Positions 1 to 8,712 are shown, counted from the first letter of the stretch. The stretch: 64,000 bases of DNA from Nitrospira tepida (GCF_947241125.1 NZ_OX365700.1:248001-312000), one strand, 5' to 3'. The notes: generated by a model from the sequence alone, not told the origin. Translations and numbers: made by a program.

Positions 1-2
1 AC

Positions 3-290
3 GCCAAGGAATATTACATGGACATGACCCGCTGCCTCTTCTGCGGGATGTGCGTCCAGGCCTGTCCGGTCGACGCGCTGGCCATGACGCGGGAATATGA
101 ATGGTCCGTCTACGACAAGCGGCACCTCTTTCTGAACAAGGAGCAGCTTCTGGCCATCGGCGACCGCAATTTTCCCATCCGAGAGAAACGGTTGGAGCTC
201 CAACATCCCAACGTCGCCTTCTTCAACGTCGCGTTTCCCGACAGTCCGCCGAGGGATGCCGCACCTCTCCGCACGAGCGGTACCGGCTGA
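3..290 (+). CDS. nuoI: NADH-quinone oxidoreductase subunit I, C-terminal part (partial)
   Basis: This is the 3' end of a ferredoxin-like complex I subunit that carries electrons through two 4Fe-4S clusters toward quinone. The gene starts before the window; codons are in frame from base 3. The visible part begins AKEYYMDMTRCLFCGMC and has one complete CxxCxxCxxxCP cluster motif, typical of the second cluster of NuoI. The YYMD and EYEWS segments are also family hallmarks. The tail after the cluster is short and polar, as usual. No other complex I gene lies directly downstream, so this is probably the last nuo gene of an upstream operon, with dabA following after a gap. The family call is secure; which complex it serves cannot be told from here. 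Confidence 0.9.
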   Translation, partial: AKEYYMDMTRCLFCGMCVQACPVDALAMTREYEWSVYDKRHLFLNKEQLLAIGDRNFPIREKRLELQHPNVAFFNVAFPDSPPRDAAPLRTSGTG

Positions 291-445
291 ACGGACCGAG
301 AGATCCTTGACCAAATCGCACCCATGGCGCTCCGCCGGCCTCTGGTCTTTCCAGCTTCACGTGAATTGCACCATCCTAATCAATCCATTACAATGAGGCC
401 GCTTCCTTCGAGACGGTCAAGATCAACGCCAACCCCGGAGGGATC

Positions 446-628
446 ATGAAAGGCTCACACTCCCATACGCACACCCACACACACAAACACTCGCACGGCC
501 ATTCGCGGCCGCACAGCCATGAACATGGCCATCGTCATGCCCACCTCCATCACCACGACCTCGGGAACGAAGCGCACGAGCACACCCATCGCGGCGAGCA
601 CGGCGAGCATACGCACCGGCATCGCTGA
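446..628 (+). CDS. Small histidine-rich, probably metal-binding peptide
   Basis: A 60-residue peptide of which 24 residues are histidine, arranged in HxH and HTH repeats across the whole length. A GGAGGG ribosome site lies at 437-442, just before the ATG. No signal peptide or membrane segment is visible, so it would be cytoplasmic. Its place between nuoI and dabA suggests a zinc or nickel store for a neighbouring metalloprotein; DabA proteins need zinc (inference). An antisense reading frame also exists, because CAY codons read as Val/Met on the other strand, but it has no comparable start signal. Low-complexity sequence could be fortuitous, so expression is unproven. Confidence 0.5.
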   Translation: MKGSHSHTHTHTHKHSHGHSRPHSHEHGHRHAHLHHHDLGNEAHEHTHRGEHGEHTHRHR

Positions 629-1018
629 GAGATAACCGGACATCGCGCCGGCGGCAATCACGGAGACGGCGGCCGCCCACACACGGCTTCCTGGACGCGC
701 GCGCCAGAGACATGGCGCGTGGGCGGGAAGGTTTTATCGGCCGGCGGTCATCGTCTTCCAGTTCGCACCGGACAGGCAGTTTGCTCCAAAACGACCGCTC
801 CATTCAGTTTTTGGATCCCCTGACATAACGCTCGCCTCGTGCACCTCCGCACGGACCGTGTATCGCTGCACCGGCTTGGCGACGGCTCCCACTCCAGTGT
901 TGCAGATCGAGAGCCCGTATTCTCGCAGTTCTAGAAGTTTTGCCGTTCAATGAGTGAATTCGGGCCCCCGGCCTTCTTCTTGCTCATGTCTCATCGCGAC
1001 AGCACTAGGAGAAGCAGG
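629..1018. other. Non-coding gap before dabA
   Basis: No convincing gene lies in these 390 bases. A short inverted repeat (GCGCCA/TGGCGC around 699-716) could form a hairpin but is not followed by a T run. The dabA promoter presumably lies in the right half; I could not assign -35 or -10 boxes with confidence. Confidence 0.5.
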
Positions 1019-4000
1019 ATGGCTCTTCAATACACCGACTCTCAACGCATGGAGCTGCGTTCCACCGTCAACTTGGCCGGCGAAGTCGTGGCACGTCTCT
1101 GGCCAATGCGGACTTTCATTTCCCGCAATCCGTTGCAGGGGCTGGAGCACCTGGACTTCGACGAGGCGGTCGACCGTGGTGAACGGCTTTTCGGCGGGTC
1201 GGGATATCTGTCCTCAGACCTCTATCGCGAAGCCTTCCGGAACGGGCGCATCCACTCGCGACATCTGGAGGAGGTTTTGCAGCCCCTCAGCTCGGATCAG
1301 CACCTTCACTTCGGGGATCGGCGGATCCACCACTTGGACGTCCTCACGGCCGCGATGGCACAAGGGATTCAGATCAGGCTGGATGGCGTTTCACAGTCTG
1401 AAACGAAGGACCGACAGGAAGATCGCGAGCAACTGGAGCGCGTCGCGCGTTGGCTGACCGTCCTGGCCTCCCAAGGCGACTTGGACGAGAGTGAAGCACG
1501 CATTGAGGGGACGATCCCCGGACCGCCCCACGATGAAACGATGGCGATGTGGTGCGATCGGACGCTCGGGACCGAGGTGAACGATCGGATCAATCGGCAC
1601 ATGATCAAATGGTGCGCCGCCTTCTGCGACGAAGGCGAGGCGGCCTGGCCGATGCCGCATCGCGAGCGGACATTCTTCCGGGCCTGGAAGGCAGCGGCTC
1701 CCTACGACCTGGGATTGGCCTGGCAGGGGATCCAGGCGAGCGCAGAGAAGATTCGAGCGTTGCCTGATCGCCCGGAAGACGCCCTGCTTCAATCCCTGGA
1801 GATGCTGAACGTCAAGCCCGCTGCCTGGCAGGAGTACTTGTCGTTGCACATTGCAGCTTTGCCGGGGTGGGCCGGCTTCATCAAGTGGCGGTCGGAGCAG
1901 ACCGCCTATCCTTGGCAGGAAGCCTATCGCATTGACCTCATCCAGTACCTGGCTGTCCGGCTGTTCTACGAACGGGAGTTCGCGGCGGCGTCGTGTCGCA
2001 AGGCCTTGGGTTGCGGGGGCGATGTGCAAACTGTTCACGCTTATGCCGAGCGCTATCCGCACGCGCTATGGGCGAGACGGGCGCTGGTGGCCGGGCGGCT
2101 GCCGAAGGGGGCGGCTTCTGAGGCGGCGCGGCTCCGGTGGTGGGGTCAGCGATCGGGTGCCGGCGCATGGGAACAGTTCGGGCGGCGCTGGTATGGCAAG
2201 TTGCAGTTGATGCGGGAAGCGGAGCGGAGATTGGAAGAGGCCCGCGCGCTGATCCGGTTGGCCGCCGTCCTCGGTATGGACCCGGCGCTGATCACGGAGA
2301 CCGCGCAGAGCGAGCTCTCCATGCTCCTGGGATGGCTCCGTTCGTTGTCGCCCCGCCTGCAGGCGCTCAAGTGGCTTGAAGCCTGTGAGCGGGGGCATCA
2401 GTACGAGAGCCTGCGCAAACTGACGTCTTCGCCGGCGGGGCGGACCGACGGCTCGGCGGGCCAGCCGGTGCGCGCGAGGCCGCTGGCGCAGTTCGTCTTC
2501 TGCATTGATGTCCGATCCGAAGTGTTCCGCCGGCACCTGGAGCAGCGCGGCGGGTATGAGACGTTCGGATTCGCCGGATTCTTCGGGGTCCCCGTGATCT
2601 ACCGCTCACTGGATGAATCGCCCGATGCGGAACTCTGCCCGGTGTTGATCAAACCCAAGCACGTGGTCAGAGAGGTGCCGAGAACCTATCAAGGCGGAGC
2701 CGCAGAGCGGCGGCGATCAATGGCAGCGCTCGCGAAATTGGGCCAGGGGCTGCTGCATGATCTGAAGCACAATGTGATCACCCCCTACGTGATGGTCGAG
2801 GCGATCGGATGGTTCTTCGCCTGGCCGTTGCTCGGCCGGACGCTCTTCCCGCGTTGGTATCACCGGATGACGGTTCGGGCGAAGCGAGCGATCATGCCGC
2901 CCGTGTCAACGACCATGACCGTCGATAAGCTCACGACCGACGAGGCCTATGAAATGATCGCCGCGGAGCAGCGGATGCGCATCATGCGCTGGCTGCGCGT
3001 CCGGTATCCGGCTCAAAGCAGCGCCCTCTCGCCCGGAGCTTTGGAGGGAATCAGACAGCAGGTCCTGAGGATGGACGAAGGCCTGGAGGGTGAGGCGAAG
3101 GCGCTTCAAGGCATCGTCGAGACCGGGAACCTCGCCTCCCTCGAGGATTTGCGACGAGAGTGCCGGCTGACCGCTCGCGATACATCGGCCCGCGTGAATC
3201 ACCTGACGCGCACCGGATTCACGGAAAAGGAACAGGCTTACTATGTCGAGACGGCGCTTCGTCTCATGGGCCTCACATCCAACTTCGGGCGGCTCGTGTT
3301 TATGTGCGCCCATGGCAGTAGCTCGCAGAACAATCCCTACGAGTCGGCGCTCGACTGCGGCGCTTGCGGCGGGAGTCAAGGTCTTCCCAACGCTCGTGCG
3401 TTTGCCACGATCGCCAACCGGCCCAAGGTGCGCGAGCTGTTGGCCCAACGCGGAATTGCGATTCCGTCGGACACGCATTTCATCGCCGCCCTTCACGACA
3501 CCACGACCGACGAGGTAAGCGTGGCCGATCTGGAAGACGTGCCGTCCACCCACCGGAAGGAATTGGCGCAGGTGCTGGAGGATGTCGCGGCGGCGGGAGA
3601 CGATGCGACGGCAGAGCGGCACACGAGCCTGACGGTCTCAGTGCCGGCGGAATCCGCCGCAAAGGCCGCGAGAGCGGTCCGCCAACGGAGCGTTGATTGG
3701 TCACAAGTGCGTCCGGAGTGGGGGCTGGCCCGTAACAGCCTCTTCATCGTCGCGAGGCGCGAGCTGACCCGAGGAACCGACCTGGAGGGGCGCTCCTTCC
3801 TGCATTCTTACGAGCACGGTTCGGACGAGGACGGCAAGCTGCTTGAATTCATCATGACGGCCCCGCTCATCGTCGCCCAATGGATCAACATGGAGTATTA
3901 CTTTTCGACGGTCGCCCCCGAAATTTACGGCAGCGGCAGCAAGGTCTATCACAATGTGACTGGCCGTATCGGCGTCATGGCTGGTAACCACAGCGACCTG

Positions 4001-4276
4001 CGCATGGGGCTTCCGGTACAGAGCCTGATGGCCGGGCGGCGCCCGTATCATGATCCGCTGCGTCTGACCGCGATCATCGAGGCGCCACGCGAGCGGATCA
4101 CGGCCATCATCGAGCGGCAGCCGCTTGTGGAGCGGTTGGTTCGGAACCGATGGATCACACTGATTGCCCTCGATCCCGCGGAGAGGCGGTTTTATCGGCT
4201 TGCCGCAGGCGCCAACTGGACGCTGATGCGCGAGGAAGCCGATCGGTCGTTGGAGCCGGTCGGCGTTTGGACCTAG
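1019..4276 (+). CDS. dabA: DabA/MpsB-type inorganic carbon protein (DUF2309, UPF0753)
   Basis: Large soluble subunit of the DAB/Mps inorganic carbon uptake systems. It is related to beta-carbonic anhydrases and is thought to trap CO2 as bicarbonate when coupled to a NuoL-like membrane partner. The expected zinc ligands are visible: Cys495 and Asp497 in a CIDVRSE segment, His765 in CAHGSSS, and Cys780 in DCGACGG. The H-to-C spacing of 15 residues matches that recalled for characterised DabA. I chose the start at 1019 because AGGAG at 1007-1011 is correctly spaced; an in-frame ATG at 950 would add 23 atypical residues. No DabB (NuoL-like) gene is directly beside it. The stop codon is inside the CTAG that flanks a mobile element. 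At about 1085 residues it is longer than many DabA proteins. Confidence 0.92.
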   Translation: MALQYTDSQRMELRSTVNLAGEVVARLWPMRTFISRNPLQGLEHLDFDEAVDRGERLFGGSGYLSSDLYREAFRNGRIHSRHLEEVLQPLSSDQHLHFGDRRIHHLDVLTAAMAQGIQIRLDGVSQSETKDRQEDREQLERVARWLTVLASQGDLDESEARIEGTIPGPPHDETMAMWCDRTLGTEVNDRINRHMIKWCAAFCDEGEAAWPMPHRERTFFRAWKAAAPYDLGLAWQGIQASAEKIRALPDRPEDALLQSLEMLNVKPAAWQEYLSLHIAALPGWAGFIKWRSEQTAYPWQEAYRIDLIQYLAVRLFYEREFAAASCRKALGCGGDVQTVHAYAERYPHALWARRALVAGRLPKGAASEAARLRWWGQRSGAGAWEQFGRRWYGKLQLMREAERRLEEARALIRLAAVLGMDPALITETAQSELSMLLGWLRSLSPRLQALKWLEACERGHQYESLRKLTSSPAGRTDGSAGQPVRARPLAQFVFCIDVRSEVFRRHLEQRGGYETFGFAGFFGVPVIYRSLDESPDAELCPVLIKPKHVVREVPRTYQGGAAERRRSMAALAKLGQGLLHDLKHNVITPYVMVEAIGWFFAWPLLGRTLFPRWYHRMTVRAKRAIMPPVSTTMTVDKLTTDEAYEMIAAEQRMRIMRWLRVRYPAQSSALSPGALEGIRQQVLRMDEGLEGEAKALQGIVETGNLASLEDLRRECRLTARDTSARVNHLTRTGFTEKEQAYYVETALRLMGLTSNFGRLVFMCAHGSSSQNNPYESALDCGACGGSQGLPNARAFATIANRPKVRELLAQRGIAIPSDTHFIAALHDTTTDEVSVADLEDVPSTHRKELAQVLEDVAAAGDDATAERHTSLTVSVPAESAAKAARAVRQRSVDWSQVRPEWGLARNSLFIVARRELTRGTDLEGRSFLHSYEHGSDEDGKLLEFIMTAPLIVAQWINMEYYFSTVAPEIYGSGSKVYHNVTGRIGVMAGNHSDLRMGLPVQSLMAGRRPYHDPLRLTAIIEAPRERITAIIERQPLVERLVRNRWITLIALDPAERRFYRLAAGANWTLMREEADRSLEPVGVWT

Positions 4277-4486
4277 CGCGCATTATTCATGACGGTTCGT
4301 CACGAAACCGTGGAGTCGCGTTGCGAGACGGGCGCGCGGAGCCGGGAGGACCCGAGGCGCACTTGAAACAGTACGTCGAGGGTCTGAGCAACGAGCCCGC
4401 CCGCCTGCACGCTGCAAAGACCGCGTGCAGGCCGGTCGCAGCAGCGAATGCGCGGTTGCAGTAGAAGCGTTCATGAATAATGCGCG
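4277..4486. mobile_element. 210-bp MITE-like element, copy 1
   Basis: A short non-autonomous element with perfect terminal inverted repeats: CGCGCATTATTCATGA on the left and its reverse complement at the right end. It is flanked on both sides by CTAG (4273-4276 and 4487-4490), a candidate 4-bp target duplication. Internal inverted repeats are present (ACGGTT...AACCGT near the left end, CCTGCACGC...GCGTGCAGG near 4409-4435). A second 210-bp copy, about 90% identical over the left 80 bases, lies at 46469-47823. The small open frame on the minus strand inside it is probably not a gene. The left boundary directly follows the dabA stop. Confidence 0.85.
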
Positions 4487-4523
4487 CTAGAGGTTCGGCT
4501 CCGACGCAGCGCGGGAGGAAGCG

Positions 4524-5921
4524 ATGCTCACCTTGGAACCCCGGAAGCAGCGGCCTTACTGGGCGATTCCCTTTTCGTCCTACCAGCAGGTCACGGACTT
4601 TCTCCGCGAAATCGAGACGGCCCGCATCCTGAAGGGCCAGCCGTCCGACGGCACGGTCAGCCTGGGGACTCTCGCGCGATGCCTGCACGAGCTTGGCCGT
4701 CCGGACCTGCGGTACCGCACGATTCACGTGACCGGAACCAACGGAAAAACCACCGTCTGCCGCATGATCGCGGCCCTCCTTCAAGCCACCGGCATGAGAG
4801 TGGGAGTCTACACGAGTCCTCACGTGACGCACTTTCGCGAGCGCATGGCCGTCAACGGTTGCCCGATCAGCGAGGAGGAACTGGTGGACGCCTGCAACCA
4901 TGTCAAAGCGTATATGGATTGGAAAGGGGTGCAACTCGGATCGTTCGAGTTTCTGACGGCCGCCGCATTTTTCGCATTTCATGCGGCTCAGGTGGAGTAT
5001 GCCGTGGTTGAGGTGGGGATCGGCGGGGGGCAGGATGCCACCAACGTCATTGCACCGGAGGTCTCCGTCGTTACGAACGTGGACTATGATCATATGGACC
5101 TGCTCGGCGAGACGCTGGAGCAGATCGCCGGGGAGAAGGCCGGCGTGATCAAGCCGATGACTCCCGTCGTCTGCGGACCCATGGCGGACGGCCCGCGGAG
5201 GATCATCGGCTCGCGCGCGGTCGAACTGCAGGCTCCGGTGTTGCTGATCGGTCAACATTATGAGGCCACCGGCTTTGCTCGCAACGGCTTCGGCGGCACC
5301 TGCTCCCTGCGGGTCGGCCAGAAGGTCTGGGATCGGATCGCACTCAATTCCCCGGCCGATTTCATGGCGACCAACGCCGCCTTGGCCCTGGCTGTCTACC
5401 AGGTGTTGCACCGGCGCGGATTGGTTCGCGACATCACGGATTCAGAACTCGGCACTCTCTTCAAAGACATGGACCTCGGGGCCTGCTGTGAGGTGTTCCA
5501 CAGCGCGCCCGCCGTGTTGGTCAACGGCGCGCAGAATACGCCGGCCGCGGCCGCGCTGACCTCCGTCCTCCGCCACGCCTTCGAAGGCCGCCGGATGGTC
5601 TTCGTGCTCTCGCTCGGCTCCAAGAAGGAGTATGCAAAAATGATCAAGTTGCTGGCCGGAGCGGGCGCCGAACGGGCCGTATTTACCCGCTGGCCGTACG
5701 AGGGCTCCGTCGAGCCGGAGGTGCTCGCCTCGTTATGGCGCGCGAACACTCACGCCGCGGCGGAGATTGTCGAGGATCCGGCCGCGGCGTTCGATCGGGC
5801 GGTTGAGGCGGCGGGTTCCTTCGGCGTCGTCGTGGTGACCGGCTCCGTCCAAATCGCCGGTCTTGGTCGGACGCTCGCCGAACAATCTCCGCGCGGTACA
5901 GCGAAACTGAGCCTGCGGTAA
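4524..5921 (+). CDS. folC: Bifunctional dihydrofolate / folylpolyglutamate synthase
   Basis: Cytoplasmic Mur-ligase-family enzyme that adds glutamate to dihydropteroate or tetrahydrofolate using ATP. The ATP-binding loop TGTNGKTT is at residues 70-77. The family segments YTSPHVTHFRERM, EVGIGGGQDATN and the DHM motif (NVDYDHMDLLG) follow in the right order, with the C-terminal ligase domain after about residue 290. A GGAGG box lies 6 bases before the ATG. The length of 465 residues is normal, although the first 30 residues are longer than in many FolC. In the C-terminal domain NGAQNTPAA replaces the more usual DGAHNPA, a small divergence. It is separated from dabA only by the 210-bp element. 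Confidence 0.85.
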   Translation: MLTLEPRKQRPYWAIPFSSYQQVTDFLREIETARILKGQPSDGTVSLGTLARCLHELGRPDLRYRTIHVTGTNGKTTVCRMIAALLQATGMRVGVYTSPHVTHFRERMAVNGCPISEEELVDACNHVKAYMDWKGVQLGSFEFLTAAAFFAFHAAQVEYAVVEVGIGGGQDATNVIAPEVSVVTNVDYDHMDLLGETLEQIAGEKAGVIKPMTPVVCGPMADGPRRIIGSRAVELQAPVLLIGQHYEATGFARNGFGGTCSLRVGQKVWDRIALNSPADFMATNAALALAVYQVLHRRGLVRDITDSELGTLFKDMDLGACCEVFHSAPAVLVNGAQNTPAAAALTSVLRHAFEGRRMVFVLSLGSKKEYAKMIKLLAGAGAERAVFTRWPYEGSVEPEVLASLWRANTHAAAEIVEDPAAAFDRAVEAAGSFGVVVVTGSVQIAGLGRTLAEQSPRGTAKLSLR

Positions 5922-6168
5922 TCGGTCGCCCTGCGCGAGCATGGGCGCACGGCACTACGTGACGGTCGTGTATCCTCGCACGGGACGTCTCGGAGAAGGG
6001 AAAGGTCACCTCCCGATTCGTTTCGCAGAGCCTGGTTTTTCAGGCAGTTACCTCGTCTCATTGAACTCTGTGCCTGTCGCTTTTCTGGAATCCGATTTGC
6101 AGATCCACTCGGTTGAGTGAAGGGAAACGGATGGTCCGATCGCCCTTGCTGCATATGGGAGGTTCAGA

Positions 6169-7185
6169 ATGGCCAAGCACGTTGTGACGATGATCCCCGG
6201 AGAAGGCACCGGACCGGAGATTTGCGAGGCGGTGCGGATGGTGATCGACGCGAGCGGCGTCGACATCAAGTGGGAATATGAAGATATCGGTCTCGACTGT
6301 CTCGAAAAGCACGGCACGTTGTTGCCGGACAAAACCATTCAAAGCATCGCCAAAAACAAGGTGGCCCTCAAAGGCCCCACGACGACGCCGATCGGCACGG
6401 GACACAAGAGCGCGAACGTCACGTTGCGCAAGGTTTTCGATCTGTATGCGAACGTGCGGCCGGTGCGGTTGATCCCCGCGCTGAAGCGGCCTTGGGAGAA
6501 GCTGGACATCATCAACTTCCGGGAGAACACCGAGGACTCCTACGCCGCCATCGAACACATGGTGTCGGACGAAGTCGCGCAGTGTCTGAAAGTCATCACC
6601 TGGCCCGGCTCCTACCGCATCGCCGATTTCGCGTTGAAGTGGGCGAGGGACAACGGCCGTAAAAAGGTCTATTGCGTGCACAAAGCCAATATCATGAAGA
6701 TGACGGACGGCCTGTTCCTCGAAGCCTTCCGTGCGGCAGCCAAGAAGTATCCGGACATCGACACCGGCGACATTATCGTGGACAACTGCTCGATGCAGCT
6801 CGTGCGCAATCCCGGCCAGTTCGACTGTCTGGTCCTGCCGAACCTGTACGGCGACATCTTGACGGACCTCTGCGCCGGCCTAATGGGCGGCCTCGGGTTC
6901 GCGCCGGGCGCGAATGTTGGCGACAATTGCGCCATCTTCGAGGCCGTGCACGGTTCGGCGCCGAAATACGCCGGCATGAAGAAGGTCAATCCCTCCGCGG
7001 TGTTGATCTCCGGCGTCATGATGCTCCGTTGGCTCAACGAAAAGGCGGCGGCCGATCGGATCGAGAAGGCGATGTATCAAGTGCTGGACGAGGGGAAGAC
7101 GGTGACCTACGACGTGGGCGGAACCGCCAAGACTGACGAATATGCCCAGGCGATCATCGACAAGATGAATGCCGGACGGAAATAA
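6169..7185 (+). CDS. icd: Isocitrate dehydrogenase, short catalytic subunit
   Basis: Member of the isocitrate/isopropylmalate dehydrogenase family. It would interconvert isocitrate and 2-oxoglutarate, working in the carboxylating direction if the cell uses a reductive TCA cycle. Isocitrate specificity is suggested by GHKSANVTLRK and by ENTEDSYAAIEH. The YCVHKANIMKMTDGLF stretch carries the catalytic Lys region, and VHGSAPKYAG the cofactor-binding loop. The 338-residue length ends right after the catalytic core. Longer Thermus/Rickettsia-type enzymes carry an extra C-terminal domain, which here appears as the next gene, 13 bases downstream. Cofactor preference (NAD or NADP) was not determined. 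It could be confused with LeuB, but the ENTED signature argues against that. Confidence 0.87.
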   Translation: MAKHVVTMIPGEGTGPEICEAVRMVIDASGVDIKWEYEDIGLDCLEKHGTLLPDKTIQSIAKNKVALKGPTTTPIGTGHKSANVTLRKVFDLYANVRPVRLIPALKRPWEKLDIINFRENTEDSYAAIEHMVSDEVAQCLKVITWPGSYRIADFALKWARDNGRKKVYCVHKANIMKMTDGLFLEAFRAAAKKYPDIDTGDIIVDNCSMQLVRNPGQFDCLVLPNLYGDILTDLCAGLMGGLGFAPGANVGDNCAIFEAVHGSAPKYAGMKKVNPSAVLISGVMMLRWLNEKAAADRIEKAMYQVLDEGKTVTYDVGGTAKTDEYAQAIIDKMNAGRK

Positions 7186-7198
7186 GGGAGAGGACCCA

Positions 7199-7555
7199 AT
7201 GCCGACGTTTACCCAAGAAGCGATTGCAACGAAGAAAAAGAAGAGGATCGACCTGGTCGGGGTGGACCTTTACATCATCACCGATCAGGGCATTCCGAAA
7301 TTCACCGACGGGGAGTTCGGTCCTTTCAAGTGCGAATTCATCTCGAACCGCGGCACGAAAGTGTGGCCGGGATTCGTCAGCCCCGATCTGTTGATGGTGA
7401 ACTGGTATCGCTGTCGGTTCATGGCGACACGAGAGGTGCAGGACCGCGAGGTCAACGAGTTTCTGGATACGCTGACCCGGAAGGGGTGGTGGTGGTCCGC
7501 CGCCCAGAAGCTGTGGAATTACGATGGTGAGGCCGGGTTCAGCAAAGCCTATTGA
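7199..7555 (+). CDS. Separate isocitrate dehydrogenase C-terminal-domain protein
   Basis: A 118-residue protein that resembles the extra C-terminal domain of long (about 480-500 residue) isocitrate dehydrogenases of the Thermus and Rickettsia type. Features recalled from that domain are all present in order: LVGVDLYI, a FISNRGTKVWP segment, a YRCRF segment, a helical stretch, and the end motif DGEAGFSKA. It lies 13 bases after the catalytic gene with an AGGGAGAGG ribosome site at 7185-7193, so the two should be co-translated. I chose the ATG at 7199 over one 30 bases upstream inside the preceding gene. I infer that it binds the catalytic subunit and acts as a detached domain. The family match is from memory of the domain, not a search. 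Confidence 0.7.
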   Translation: MPTFTQEAIATKKKKRIDLVGVDLYIITDQGIPKFTDGEFGPFKCEFISNRGTKVWPGFVSPDLLMVNWYRCRFMATREVQDREVNEFLDTLTRKGWWWSAAQKLWNYDGEAGFSKAY

Positions 7556-7645
7556 AGCCGAGCATGAGCAGGGCCGTTCCTGCGACCGGCTGTCGAGCGA
7601 TTCCGATGAAGTGCGGTCGGTGCGATCACGGAAGGAGGGAAGTGC

Positions 7646-8200
7646 ATGAATCCCAATGATGGGCCTGGCCCGACACGAGATGGAACAGGGGAGCCCGGAG
7701 CGGTGTCGTTGGACGAGTTCATCGTGGATCGTTTCCTGACCGCAGTGCAGGACAAGCATCGCAAGGCCCATCGACATCCCGCCCACGCCCATGAGCGGCC
7801 TGAGTCGCGCCCGACTCGCAACAAGGCCGATATCGAATATGCGGTCATGTTGGCCATTCTGGATTTTTACACGGAGTGGATGCAGGCCGCTTGCTCCCAT
7901 GTCCATGTCCAGTTGTCTGAGGACGTGATCACGGTAACGGTGACCAGGGCCAGGCTGGCGCCGGCCGAGCAGCGGCTGGCGCAATCGCAGGACGGGAGGG
8001 TTCTCCTGCAACAGGTTCACGACGAGGTCTTCAAGGCCTGTCAGGATGAGTTGCGAAGGCGGCTCGAACGCGTCGTCAAGGCAAGCGTCAAGGAAACCGT
8101 CGCTTCGCTCGACGCCGCCACCGGCCGAAGCGAGATCACGATCACGCTCGGAGAGCCAGCCGCGAACCCCGCCTCAGGCCTCAGTCAGCCATCCGGCTGA
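7646..8200 (+). CDS. DUF2294 / MpsC-like protein
   Basis: A 184-residue soluble protein. Its C-terminal half (about 65-180) matches the DUF2294 family: an ITVTVTRARLAPAEQRLA segment, then a long amphipathic helix with DGRVLLQQVHDEVF, then a short strand pair ending in ITITLGE. In Staphylococcus this family is MpsC, third component of the MpsABC membrane-potential and bicarbonate system whose MpsB is a DabA homologue. That makes the presence of dabA 3.4 kb upstream meaningful. The N-terminal 60 residues are polar and contain a His-rich patch. GGAGGGAA precedes the start. It converges with, and overlaps by 16 bases, the minus-strand NuoB-like gene. Function in this organism is inferred. Confidence 0.72.
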   Translation: MNPNDGPGPTRDGTGEPGAVSLDEFIVDRFLTAVQDKHRKAHRHPAHAHERPESRPTRNKADIEYAVMLAILDFYTEWMQAACSHVHVQLSEDVITVTVTRARLAPAEQRLAQSQDGRVLLQQVHDEVFKACQDELRRRLERVVKASVKETVASLDAATGRSEITITLGEPAANPASGLSQPSG

Positions 8201-8712
8201 CCAGGCCCGCCCTTTTCTCTCAGCCTCGTCAGGCTTGCCAGGATCTCGGCCGGCTTTGGCGGACAGCCGGCGATCCGGACATCGACGGGGATATGACGAT
8301 CCACCGGGCCGGTCACGGCGTAACTTCCGGCGAAAATCCCGCAATTGATGGCACAGTCGCCCAGCGCAATCACGATCTTGGGATCGGGAGTCTGTGTGTA
8401 CACATCCTTGAGCGGTTTCGCCATGTTCACGGTCACGGGCCCTGTGACGACCAGCGCGTCGGCATGGCGCGGCGAGGCCACAATATGGATGCCGAATCGC
8501 TCTGCGTCGTAAACCGGATTCATCAGCGCGTTCATCTCCATCTCACAGGCGTTGCAGGAGCCGGTGTCCACCTCGCGAATTGCAAGCGACCGGCGAAACG
8601 GGGCCGCCTTGGCTTTCGTTTCCGGGCTCGCTGGTTTGGGGGAAGCTTCGGCAGGAGGATGTTCGCCGGTCACGACCCCGGTCTTGAGACTCTTCTTGAG
8701 GATGCGGAACAT
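8185..8712 (-). CDS. NuoB/HyfI-like Fe-S subunit of an Ehr-like complex
   Basis: Small electron-transfer subunit homologous to NuoB and to the small subunit of group 4 hydrogenases. The ligands of the proximal 4Fe-4S cluster are present: Cys53 and Cys56 in GSCNACEMEM, one in GDCAINCG and one in AGCPPKP. SPRHADALVVTG and IPVDV are further hallmarks of the family. The first 40 residues are a Pro/Ala-rich extension absent from minimal homologues. It is the last gene of a seven-gene minus-strand run (17187 to 8185) with the order of hyf operons. The partner large subunit lacks nickel ligands, so the cluster probably passes electrons from a ferredoxin-like donor rather than from H2. Confidence 0.87.
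   Translation of the reverse strand: MFRILKKSLKTGVVTGEHPPAEASPKPASPETKAKAAPFRRSLAIREVDTGSCNACEMEMNALMNPVYDAERFGIHIVASPRHADALVVTGPVTVNMAKPLKDVYTQTPDPKIVIALGDCAINCGIFAGSYAVTGPVDRHIPVDVRIAGCPPKPAEILASLTRLREKGGPGQPDG

Noticed and set aside
455-682. A minus-strand membrane protein opposite the His-rich peptide
   Set aside because: Its Val/Met-rich sequence is the expected antisense of His codons, and no ribosome site precedes it.
1391-2062. Long minus-strand open frames over dabA
   Set aside because: They are antisense shadows in GC-rich DNA; the plus-strand frame has clear family motifs along its whole length.
4283-4474. A 63-codon gene inside the MITE
   Set aside because: A similar frame in copy 2 is cut by IS110 and has no start signal; more likely fortuitous in a repeat.
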